Part shown: piece by piece, positions 25,651 through 32,691 of the stretch
Layout: each line of letters opens with the position of its first letter
Position numbering within the stretch: position 1 is the first letter of the stretch
Assembly (NCBI GenBank): GCA_002711565.1
Contig: PARP01000035.1
Span: forward strand, 1 to 50,854
Length of the DNA: 50,854 nt
DNA from: Bacteroidota bacterium
GTDB taxonomy: Bacteria > Bacteroidota > Bacteroidia > Bacteroidales > GCA-2711565
Direction: 5' to 3'
Program-made: the position numbers and the translations under genes
The notes under the pieces: generated by a model
Database searches by the model: none
What the model saw: only the letters and a program-made list of their open reading frames with translations
What the model was told of the DNA's origin: nothing

Positions 25651-26031
25651 ATGAGTAGTTATAAAGATCTTGAGATATACAAAATGGCTTTTGAGCTTGC
25701 CATTGAAGTTCATTATCTCAGTCTGAAACTTCCTTCATTTGAAAAGTTTGAACAGGGCAGTCAAATTCGACGATCCTCAAAAAGTATAAAAGATCAAATC
25801 GCTGAAGGCTACGGACGTAGAAGGTATAAGGCTGATTTTATCAAATTCTTAATCTATGCACAAGCATCCTGTGATGAATGTGTTAGTCAGGCAGAAATGA
25901 TTGCTCAATTATATAACGAAACAAAGGGATGGAAAGAATTAATTGAAAAATACAACTTGTTAGGCAAGAAACTTAATCGATTCATTCAATATGTAGAACA
26001 AAGTTGGAATAAACCAGGAACAAGGAACTAG
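25651..26031 (+). CDS. four-helix-bundle protein, 'SCDE' subtype
   Basis: A 126-residue S23-family protein opening SSYKDLEIYKMAFELAIEVH. The core is [20 protein letters not shown], followed by IYAQASCDECVSQAEMIAQL. It is close to the protein of cassette E (same openings, same [16 protein letters not shown], same ASCDE). Its last residues, about PGTRN, and its TAG stop are translated from the right-hand repeat array, so the array has grown or inserted into the gene end. It sits between cysD and cysNC. Confidence 0.88.
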   Translation: MSSYKDLEIYKMAFELAIEVHYLSLKLPSFEKFEQGSQIRRSSKSIKDQIAEGYGRRRYKADFIKFLIYAQASCDECVSQAEMIAQLYNETKGWKELIEKYNLLGKKLNRFIQYVEQSWNKPGTRN

Positions 26032-26067
26032 GAACTAGGAACTAGAACCCAGAAACCAGAAACCATT
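26012..26067. repeat. 7-bp tandem array, cassette D right arm
   Basis: Eight units in strict phase: AACCAGG, AACAAGG, AACTAGG twice, AACTAGA, ACCCAGA, AACCAGA, AACCATT. They are inverted relative to the left arm, with about one mismatch per unit. Confidence 0.88.
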
Positions 26068-26089
26068 AATCAACAAATGAATCATAATA

Positions 26090-28012
26090 ATGACTGAAGC
26101 AGAAAAACTCAACATAAAATCCTTCCTCGACCAAGACGAGCGCAAAGACCTTTTAAGAATCTTAACTGCCGGTTCAGTGGATGATGGTAAGTCGACACTT
26201 ATTGGCCGACTCTTATTTGATAGTAAAAAGCTATATGATGATCAATTAACCGCTCTTGAGCGTGACAGCAGGCGTATGGGTCATGCCGGTGATGATATTG
26301 ATTATGCATTATTATTGGACGGACTAAAGGCTGAGCGAGAGCAAGGAATTACCATTGATGTTGCTTACAGATATTTCTCTACCAATAAAAGAAAATTCAT
26401 TATTGCCGATACTCCCGGACATGAGCAATATACCAGAAATATGGTAACTGGTGCATCAACAGCTAATCTGGCAATTTTATTAGTGGATGCAAGAACTGGG
26501 GTGATTACACAAACTAAACGTCATACTTATTTAGTATCATTATTAGGTATTAAACACGTAGTGGTTGCAGTTAACAAAATGGATCTTGTCGACTTCGATA
26601 AGAATATTTTTGATTCTATTTGCTATGAGTATAAAAACTTTATCACTGATTTAAATATTCCTGATATCAACTTTATCCCGATTTCAGCTCTAAAAGGCGA
26701 TAATGTAGTTGATAAATCAGAACGTATGCCGTGGTATAATGGTAAATGCATGTTGGAGTTTTTAGAGACTGTTCATGTAAGTAGTGATAGAAATTTCGAA
26801 GATTTAAGATTTCCTGTTCAGTTTGTAAATCGTCCTACACTCGATTTCAGAGGCTTCTCCACAACGATGGCTTCTGGAATCATTAAAAAGGGAGACCTTG
26901 TTAAAGCATTACCATCAGGACAAACCTCAACTGTAACTAGTATTATAGGTGCTGCTGGCGAACAGGAAGACGCATTTCCACCTCAGGCGGTTACTGTTAC
27001 CTTAGCTGATGAGATTGATGTTTCTAGAGGGGAAATGTTGGTACATCCGGATAATATGCCAAGAATGGAAAGACATTTTGAGGCTATGCTGGTTTGGATG
27101 GATGAAAAACCCATGAATCCAAATATTCAGTTTTACATCAAGCATACAACGAATACTACCAAAGCCAGATTCGATCAAATTAAATATAAGGTAGATGTTA
27201 ACACAATGGAGCAATCCAATGTGGATCAACTAGAATTAAATGAAATCGGACGTGTTGTTCTAACAACCGTAAAACCTATATTCTTTGATCCTTATCGTAA
27301 AAACAGACAAACTGGTTCGTTTGTATTAATTGATCCTTTAACTCACAATACTTGTGCTGTTGGTATGATCATCGACAAGCTATCTGACAAAGACCTTCCA
27401 TCGAAGATAGTGGATAAAGACCGTGAGAAGATCATACGCGGTGAAGCTCTAATTTCGCAGGAAGAACGCGAAATGCGCTATAGTCAGAAGGGTACAACAA
27501 TATGGATTACCGGCTTACATGGCTCTGGTAAAAACAATCTGGCTTATACACTTGAGAGAAAGCTATTCGAATTAGGAGCCGTTGCAATACTTATGGATGG
27601 AAGTACAATTCGTTCAGGATTATCAAAAGAATTAGATTATTCACCATCAGACAGAGCCGAACATTTAAGACGTGTAGCAGAAGTTTGTAAGGTATTAAAT
27701 GATCAAGGAGTTATCGTTATATGCTCATTTATATCTCCTAAAGATTCAATCCGCGAACAAGTTGCTGAGATCATTGGTAAAGACAAATTCAATTTGATAT
27801 ATATGGATGCTAGTCTGGAATTCTGTAAAAATCATAAGCCTGAGTTCTACCAAAAAGTAGATAAAGGCGAGACTGTTCATGTTCCGGGTATTGATGAAGA
27901 TTTTGAGCATCCATTAAATGCTGATCTGATCCTCAAGCCAGAAAATGAAGAGGAAAATTTGGATGAATTGATACGGTATTTACAGAATGGAAAGATCTTT
28001 CCAATAAATTAA
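26090..28012 (+). CDS. cysN: CysNC fusion: sulfate adenylyltransferase GTPase subunit with degenerate APS-kinase-like domain
   Basis: 640 residues. Residues 1 to about 430 are CysN: the G1 loop [15 protein letters not shown] near 28-42, [13 protein letters not shown] and VNKMDLVDF. They form the GTPase that drives ATP sulfurylase. From about 469 to 635 lies an APS-kinase (CysC) homologue, but its key residues differ from canonical CysC. The P-loop ends GSGKNN (478-483) instead of GKST. DGDNxR is DGSTIR (503-508). The later ExRDPKGLYKKA-like segment is [14 protein letters not shown]. Kinase activity is therefore doubtful. The gene follows cassette D rather than cysD directly. Confidence 0.9.
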   Translation: MTEAEKLNIKSFLDQDERKDLLRILTAGSVDDGKSTLIGRLLFDSKKLYDDQLTALERDSRRMGHAGDDIDYALLLDGLKAEREQGITIDVAYRYFSTNKRKFIIADTPGHEQYTRNMVTGASTANLAILLVDARTGVITQTKRHTYLVSLLGIKHVVVAVNKMDLVDFDKNIFDSICYEYKNFITDLNIPDINFIPISALKGDNVVDKSERMPWYNGKCMLEFLETVHVSSDRNFEDLRFPVQFVNRPTLDFRGFSTTMASGIIKKGDLVKALPSGQTSTVTSIIGAAGEQEDAFPPQAVTVTLADEIDVSRGEMLVHPDNMPRMERHFEAMLVWMDEKPMNPNIQFYIKHTTNTTKARFDQIKYKVDVNTMEQSNVDQLELNEIGRVVLTTVKPIFFDPYRKNRQTGSFVLIDPLTHNTCAVGMIIDKLSDKDLPSKIVDKDREKIIRGEALISQEEREMRYSQKGTTIWITGLHGSGKNNLAYTLERKLFELGAVAILMDGSTIRSGLSKELDYSPSDRAEHLRRVAEVCKVLNDQGVIVICSFISPKDSIREQVAEIIGKDKFNLIYMDASLEFCKNHKPEFYQKVDKGETVHVPGIDEDFEHPLNADLILKPENEEENLDELIRYLQNGKIFPIN

Positions 28013-28077
28013 ACTGGAGACGGATAAACGGGGAAACGGATAAACGGATAAACGGTACTTTGATTCGGTTTCACAAA

Positions 28078-28134
28078 AGGATGACTTCTTCGAGTGCTTG
28101 TACTGAGCCGAAGTATGCGAGCAGATGTCATCCT
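28078..28134. repeat. GGATGAC hairpin element, copy 1
   Basis: It starts AGGATGACTTCTTCG and ends GCAGATGTCATCCT; the ends are inverted copies. The same element, with a shorter middle, is at 31209-31248. This REP-like type is widespread in Bacteroidota. Confidence 0.7.
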
Positions 28135-28192
28135 GGATTGTTAGGAGCGCAATCAATCTGCTTACTGTTTGCCGGTACGACAACTTCGAACT

Positions 28193-28224
28193 TCGAACAC
28201 TTGCCCTGAGTTTATCGAAGGGTC
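28193..28224. repeat. 32-bp dispersed element, copy 1 (core CCCTGAGTTTATCGAAGGG)
   Basis: Identical over 32 bp to 29802-29833. A third, inverted and diverged copy is at 31944-31965. The core is an imperfect palindrome (CCCTgAg / cGaAGGG). Both direct copies follow TCGAAC-type heptamers. Confidence 0.75.
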
Positions 28225-28327
28225 AAACTACTGTGGATGATTCGATAGTTAATTCAATTGTTGATTCAAAATCGGTAAACGTTATTTAGGCATAGCCATA
28301 TTCTTAACCCGATACTCGTAACACGAA

Positions 28328-28924
28328 TCACGAATCACGAATCACCAGATAGGCGCTTTCCGACCAGCGATTGTTATTTTGCCAAAATACATAGTACTCT
28401 TTATTTACAGCTGGATTGTGAGGCAAACGAAAGAGTCCATCTTCCCTCCTCACCTGACTTTCAATCAATTCAACATGGAAACTCTCATCCAAGCTGATAA
28501 TAAAAAGAAGATCTTTTCCTCTTTTCGAGCCAGATGTATTAAAATCCCATGTAAACTCAATGAAGTCTGCCTTCTTAAATGCTAGAACATTTGTAAACTT
28601 TAAATTGTTTTTAGGCACAAGCTTTAAATGTTGGTAAAAAGGAATGCCGGAATCCATGGCCAATAAATTTTCTCTGATAAATTGAATATATCCGCTATAC
28701 TTATGGTATTTCATTACCGGATTCCAATACTGATGAATGAGTAATTTCAAAGAATTACCGGCTAGCTTAATGGTTCTTTCAAAGCGAGCACGATTTAATT
28801 GTTGGCGGGCGGTTCTCGGATTGGTCATTTGAGAAGGCCAGGATCGAAAACATTGCTTACCTAAATAATCATATTGGATGACTTTTTTTTCAGAAGTAAT
28901 CATCTTTACATTCTTTTGACTCAT
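28328..28924 (-). CDS. DUF6266-like protein
   Basis: About 198 residues from ATG 28924 (MSQKNVKMITSEKK); a TTG start at 28969 would add 15 residues. The segment MTNPRTARQQLNRARFERTI resembles the NPRTxxQQxxRAxF motif of DUF6266, a Bacteroidota family of unknown function. A beta-rich C-terminal half follows. The last codons (VIRDS) and the stop are translated from 7-bp CACGAAT repeats, so the native end has probably been replaced. It is alone in a repeat-dense island. Confidence 0.65.
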   Translation of the reverse strand: MSQKNVKMITSEKKVIQYDYLGKQCFRSWPSQMTNPRTARQQLNRARFERTIKLAGNSLKLLIHQYWNPVMKYHKYSGYIQFIRENLLAMDSGIPFYQHLKLVPKNNLKFTNVLAFKKADFIEFTWDFNTSGSKRGKDLLFIISLDESFHVELIESQVRREDGLFRLPHNPAVNKEYYVFWQNNNRWSESAYLVIRDS

Positions 28925-29130
28925 AACTAAAGTTTCTGTGAAGCTATAAATTAATCCTAAGATCCTCAAATAAAACTAAAGTTATTTTACTGATTTTCTG
29001 CCTTTTACATAGTATTGCCATGATTTACCACCAACACATCTACGTTCGGGTTTTATGCATCTTTCATCGAGGACACTCTAGATCAAGTCCCACTTTAGTC
29101 CGATTATTTGGGACTTAATTCGGACTTGGT

Positions 29131-29239
29131 GAGACGGAGAAACGGGGAAAGTAATGTTCTAATTAGTTAATGTGCTGATGTGCCAATTATTTTAGACACA
29201 AGATTCAAGACTCGAGACATTAAAGTAACTCACTGGTTA
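29131..29239. repeat. 109-bp direct repeat, copy 1
   Basis: Begins GAGACGGAGAAACGG and ends CACTGGTTA. It differs from the second copy at three positions. Inside are ATGTGCTG-type 8-bp units and the stretch CAAGATTCAAGACTCGAGAC. Confidence 0.85.
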
Positions 29240-29420
29240 TGAGCCACTAGTCGCTATATAGCTCAAGCGTTCAGAAGTTCAGAGGTTCAAAGGTAAGGAA
29301 CTTCAAACTTCGAACAACTAGTTACTGGTTGCTGGTTACGAAAAAGCTTAAAGCCTCAAACTTCAAACTTCCTTGGTGTACTTTGTGAAAAGCTTTGTGG
29401 TCTTAGTGGTTAATTGAGGA

Positions 29421-29529
29421 GAGACGGAGAAACGGAGAAAGTAATGTGCTAATTAGTTAATGTGCTGATGTGCCAATTATTTTAGACACAAGATTCAAGA
29501 CTCGAGACATTAAAGTAACTCGCTGGTTA
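29421..29529. repeat. 109-bp direct repeat, copy 2
   Basis: Second copy, offset by exactly 290 bp from the first. The two near-identical copies point to a recent duplication. Confidence 0.85.
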
Positions 29530-29801
29530 CTAAAAGGCTCAGGCATACAAACGTTCAGACGTTAAACAAAATTTAGGATGATAAAGCATATTAGTTGATT
29601 CAATGGTTAGTTCGATAGTTATTCAACAGTTTGGGGACTATTCAGAAAAGTGTGTCATGATTAACTTTATAAATCAATTAATAATAAAAAAGGTCAACGC
29701 TATTCAGGCATGGACAAACCCGAACCCGAAACTCGTAACACGCAACTCGAAACACTAAAAAGCTCATGGGATCACAAGAACACATCATCGAACCTCAAAC
29801 C

Positions 29802-29833
29802 TCGAACACTTGCCCTGAGTTTATCGAAGGGTC
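29802..29833. repeat. 32-bp dispersed element, copy 2 (core CCCTGAGTTTATCGAAGGG)
   Basis: Identical to 28193-28224. Read through, it would give the peptide LALSLSKG, often seen as spurious N-terminal extensions in Bacteroidota protein predictions. Confidence 0.75.
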
Positions 29834-29919
29834 GAGCCTCAAACTTCAAATCACCATTGACTTTTCTTAACTTATGTCGTAATTTTACGACACGCAATTT
29901 TGCGACACACGAAAATCAG

Positions 29920-31059
29920 ATGAAAAAACATATAAAGAACCCGTTTGAGTTTGGGAAGATTGTAGGTGGAGGTCAGTTTTGCAATCGTACTCATGAGCTA
30001 AATGAAATCCGATCGTATATGCTGGATTCGTACTCCTTTTGGCTGTATTCACCCAGAAGATATGGAAAGTCATCACTCATTCATAAGGCGTTTGCAGAAA
30101 CCAAGGGAGTAATTACTATCTATTTTGATCTCTATAATGTGAGATCGCTGGATGACTTTTGTAAAAAATATGCAGCTTTATTAGCTAAACATTTATTTAG
30201 TTGGGATCAGGAAGTAAGAGATCTCTTAAAGACCTTTACAAGGTATTTTAAAGACTTATATCCAAAAGTTTCATTCGGGACCGATGGATTGCCGATGTTT
30301 AGCTTAGAAAAATCAAACATAACTCATCAACTTGATGTTGAAACAATTCTAAATATCCCTAAACAAATTAACTCTGGGCTGAATGCCCCAATATGCATTG
30401 CCTTTGATGAATTTCAAGAAATAAAACGTATTGATCCATTCCTCATACATTGGATGCGTTCAGCATTTCAACAACATCCGTCAGTTTCTTATGTTTTTCT
30501 AGGAAGTGAGCAATCGCTTATGGAGGATATCTTTACCTCTTCCAACTCCCCCTTTTATGAATTTGCGACAAAAATGAGCTTAGGGCCAATTTCACATACC
30601 GACTGGCTTGATTTCATTAGTGAAAACTTTAAATCCTCCGGCTTTACAATACATACAGATATCCTAGATCATATGTTGCAAATATCAGAAGGACATCCGC
30701 ATTTCACACAGTTTTTTGCTTCTGTTATATTCGACTTAGTAAGAGGTGGGCTCAACCAAAGCGATCCGGAATTTAAGGAATTGTGGTTAAACAAGATTAT
30801 TCAGAGTCAATCAATTATCTTTCAAACACTTTACGATCAGTTAACCAATATTCAGCGATTGATATTAACAAATATTGCCGTTCTGGGTGAAGAGGAAGAA
30901 CTCTTTTCTATTAAGAATAAAGAGCGTTATAAACTACCGGCAAACTCTTCAATAGTTGCGGCAATTAACAGCCTAATCAAACAATCACTCATCCTCAAAA
31001 AAAATCATCGATATCATATCCTTAATCCGGTATTTAAGGCCTGGCTAAAGACAATCTGA
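29920..31059 (+). CDS. AAA-type ATPase of the archaeal-ATPase (PF01637-like) family
   Basis: 379 residues starting at MKKHIKNPFEFGKIVGGGQF. The frame is open upstream to 29710, but that part translates repeats. Walker A is SPRRYGKSSLIHKAF near residues 46-60 and Walker B is ICIAFDEFQEI. A sensor-like FLGSEQSLMEDIF segment and a C-terminal winged-helix-like part (about 300-379) follow. This family occurs as isolated accessory ATPases in many Bacteroidota, often in several copies and near mobile DNA; substrate unknown. It is flanked by repeat arrays on both sides in the island. Confidence 0.82.
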   Translation: MKKHIKNPFEFGKIVGGGQFCNRTHELNEIRSYMLDSYSFWLYSPRRYGKSSLIHKAFAETKGVITIYFDLYNVRSLDDFCKKYAALLAKHLFSWDQEVRDLLKTFTRYFKDLYPKVSFGTDGLPMFSLEKSNITHQLDVETILNIPKQINSGLNAPICIAFDEFQEIKRIDPFLIHWMRSAFQQHPSVSYVFLGSEQSLMEDIFTSSNSPFYEFATKMSLGPISHTDWLDFISENFKSSGFTIHTDILDHMLQISEGHPHFTQFFASVIFDLVRGGLNQSDPEFKELWLNKIIQSQSIIFQTLYDQLTNIQRLILTNIAVLGEEEELFSIKNKERYKLPANSSIVAAINSLIKQSLILKKNHRYHILNPVFKAWLKTI

Positions 31060-31539
31060 TGATAAATGGATGTTCAATGGGTAATTCAATGGGTGTTCAG
31101 TTGGGATTCAATAGGTATTAAATTGCCCCAAGCACCATGCGGGATTAGGTTAAGGTAAAGATTGAGACTAAGAATTTAAGGTTCCGGATTCGGAGGTTCA
31201 AAAAGAAAGGATGACTTCTTCGAGTGAAACGAAGCAGATGTCATCCTGGAAATTTAAAAGGCGATCAATCGGGTTAAATAGTTGAATAGTTAAATAGAAA
31301 GACAACTTCAAGCATCGAACTTTAAACTTCGACATCGAACAACTAGTCACTAGTTACTGGTTGCTGAACACGAAACACGAATCACGAAACACGAAACACG
31401 ATCATCAAACATCCTTGAAAAGCTTGTAATTCCAGTAAAAAAACATCTTTTTCCTTGACAATGCATTTAAGATCGAGTAAATTTGATACTCAATCTTGAG
31501 TTGCGAGTTGTGGGTTATGAGACACTTAAGTACATATCA
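31060..31539. repeat. gene-free repeat mosaic between the ATPase and cassette E
   Basis: No gene is seen. It holds 11-12-bp TTCAATGGGTG-type units (31073-31117, cassette B family), the second GGATGAC hairpin element (31209-31248), AATAGTTA-like 8-bp units near 31270, heptamers CTAGTTA/CTGGTTG (31343-31363) running directly into AACACGA heptamers (31367-31401), and the left arm of cassette E (31498-31525). Confidence 0.75.
31209..31248. repeat. GGATGAC hairpin element, copy 2
   Basis: AGGATGACTTCTTCG, a short middle, then CGAAGCAGATGTCATCCT. The ends are inverted copies. Shorter than copy 1 at 28078-28134. Confidence 0.72.
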
Positions 31540-31980
31540 ATGAAAAACTATAAAGATTTAAAAATCTATCAATTAGCATTTAGTCTTTCTATAGAAGTCC
31601 ACCATTTCTCATTAGAATTACCCAAAATTGAATTATTTGAACAGGGGAGTCAGTTAAGAAGGTCGAGTAAGAGTATTAAGGACAATATTGCAGAGGGTTA
31701 TGGAAGGAGAAGGTATAAATCTGACTTTATACGCTTCTTAGTTTTCGCTCACGCATCTTGTGACGAAACAATAAATCACCTTGAAACGATCAAACAAATA
31801 TATCGGGAATTAAAGTGTGAGGATTTGCTAAACAAATATGACCAATTAGGACGTCAGTTAAATTCATTTATTAAGTATGTTGAAAATAATTGGAATAGCA
31901 ATAAGCTCAATGAAGATTTATCTAATTACGAACTCGTAACCCGCCCTTCGATTTCACTCAGGGACCCGGGCTATTTATAA
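31540..31980 (+). CDS. four-helix-bundle protein, 'SCDE' subtype, with repeat-derived C-terminus
   Basis: 146 residues from ATG 31540 ([20 protein letters not shown]). The core is [20 protein letters not shown], then [15 protein letters not shown]. It is the closest relative of the cassette D protein. The four-helix domain ends near WNSNK; the remaining roughly 20 residues, from [13 protein letters not shown] onward, translate the right-hand heptamer array and the element inserted in it. The frame is open further upstream to 31483, but that part is repeat. Confidence 0.86.
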   Translation: MKNYKDLKIYQLAFSLSIEVHHFSLELPKIELFEQGSQLRRSSKSIKDNIAEGYGRRRYKSDFIRFLVFAHASCDETINHLETIKQIYRELKCEDLLNKYDQLGRQLNSFIKYVENNWNSNKLNEDLSNYELVTRPSISLRDPGYL

Positions 31981-31995
31981 ATTAAAAGGTCAAAA

Positions 31996-32051
31996 CCGTA
32001 ACCCGTAACTCGAAACCCGAAACCCGTAACCCGTAACCCGTAACCCGTAAC
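31996..32051. repeat. 7-bp tandem array, cassette E right arm (CCGTAAC)
   Basis: Eight units in strict phase: CCGTAAC twice, TCGAAAC, CCGAAAC, CCGTAAC four times. Inverse of the GRGTTRC-type left arm. It touches the ATG of the next gene (32055). Confidence 0.9.
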
Positions 32052-32054
32052 CCA

Positions 32055-32588
32055 ATGTTAGAAGCATTAATCACCTCAAAAACCAGAATCAAGCTGCTCC
32101 TCAAGTTTTTCTTGAACAGCAAGTCAAGTGCCTACCTGCGTAATCTGGAAAGTGAGTTTGGCGATTCCACTAACGCCATTCGCGTTGAATTAATTCGGTT
32201 TGAAAAAGCCGGTCTGTTAAAATCATGGTATAAAGGGAATAAGAAACTATTCCAGGCAAATACCGAACATCCATTATACTCAAGTATACACAATCTTATC
32301 ATCAAACATGTCGGATTAGACAAAGTTGTTGAGACCGTCATTGAGGAGCTTGGCGATGTGAAAAGTGTATTCGTAGTAGGAAACTTTGCAAAAGGAATTG
32401 ACAATAAGATCATCGATCTGATCTTCGTTGGAGAAAAAATAGATCGTAACTACTTAAGCGAATTGATCGAAAAAACTGAAAAACTTATCGATCGAAAGAT
32501 TCGCTATCTGATTTTATCATTAGAGGAATTTAAAGCATATCAAAACGATAATAAAGGTATTGAGCCATTATTGCTTTGGAGAGAATAG
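32055..32588 (+). CDS. winged-helix protein with nucleotidyltransferase-like C-terminal domain
   Basis: 177 residues. The N-terminal half is a winged helix (TSKTRIKLLLKFFLNSKSSA, then EFGDSTNAIRVELIRFEKAG). The C-terminal half resembles the MNT-type nucleotidyltransferase fold (GDVKSVFVVGNFAKGIDNKI), but the GSxAxGxxxxxSDID motif is largely lost, so it is probably not catalytic. Such proteins often stand before capsule loci in Bacteroidota and are presumed regulators. The cassette E array directly precedes its start, leaving no ordinary room for a promoter or ribosome binding site. Confidence 0.72.
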   Translation: MLEALITSKTRIKLLLKFFLNSKSSAYLRNLESEFGDSTNAIRVELIRFEKAGLLKSWYKGNKKLFQANTEHPLYSSIHNLIIKHVGLDKVVETVIEELGDVKSVFVVGNFAKGIDNKIIDLIFVGEKIDRNYLSELIEKTEKLIDRKIRYLILSLEEFKAYQNDNKGIEPLLLWRE

Positions 32589-32677
32589 AGTTAATCACTA
32601 TATCATCTGATTTATAGCTGGTTAACTAAACTTACATACATAAAAACATTCAATTCTTAGAACCTCAAAATGGGACT

Positions 32678-32684
32678 GAGGAGG
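32678..32684 (+). promoter_or_regulatory. Shine-Dalgarno site GAGGAGG of the UpxY-like gene
   Basis: GAGGAGG ends 7 nt before the ATG at 32692 and supports that start. Confidence 0.55.
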
Positions 32685-32691
32685 CGAAGCT

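Larger units (their letters stand above)
25589..26067 (+). mobile_element. cassette D: four-helix-bundle gene inside inverted 7-bp arrays, between cysD and cysNC
   Basis: Left array 25589-25637 and right array 26012-26067, both with strict 7-bp period, surround the four-helix-bundle gene. The element splits the cysD-cysN operon. Left units T(A/G)GTTGC correspond to right units AAC(T/C)AGG read on the other strand. Confidence 0.58.
28013..28327. repeat. repeat-filled gap between cysNC and the DUF6266-like gene
   Basis: No gene is seen. In order it holds: an AAACGGAT 8-bp array (28018-28056), a GGATGAC hairpin element (28078-28134), short CTTCGAA units, a CCCTGAGTTTATCGAAGGG element (28193-28224), 12-bp TTCAATnGTTGA-type units (28241-28275), and 7-bp ACGAATC units from 28316 that run into the next gene's stop codon. 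Confidence 0.75.
28970..29919. repeat. gene-free repeat mosaic between the DUF6266-like gene and the ATPase
   Basis: No credible gene. Contents in order: paired AGTCCCA/AGTCCGA and TGGGACT/TCGGACT motifs forming an inverted pair (about 29079-29126); a 109-bp direct repeat (29131-29239 and 29421-29529); GTTCAGAA 8-bp units near 29262; CTAGTTA/CTGGTTG heptamers (29318-29338); a CTTTGTGxx stretch near 29375-29410; 12-bp TTCAATGGTTAG units (29599-29633); heptamers CCGAAAC/TCGTAAC (29719-29753); the 32-bp element (29802-29833); and two palindromes around 29877-29905. Confidence 0.75.
31498..32053 (+). mobile_element. cassette E: four-helix-bundle gene inside inverted 7-bp arrays, with a nested element
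   Basis: The left arm, 31498-31525 (GAGTTGC, GAGTTGT, GGGTTAT), is short. The right arm is split: 31927-31943, then a CCCTTCGATTTCACTCAGGG element (31944-31963), then eight CCGTAAC-type units (31996-32051). The right arm ends two bases before the next gene's ATG region. The four-helix-bundle gene lies inside. Confidence 0.55.

Noticed and set aside
29710-29919. Longer N-terminus for the ATPase
   Set aside because: It is translated heptamers and the 32-bp element (including LALSLSKG); the ATPase domain starts at ATG 29920.
16853-31980. Intervening sequences inside 23S rRNA genes
   Set aside because: The four-helix-bundle family is the same, but no rRNA sequence flanks any of the five genes.
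16853-31980. Diversity-generating retroelement (Avd-type protein)
   Set aside because: The fold is related to Avd, but no reverse transcriptase, template repeat or variable repeat is present.
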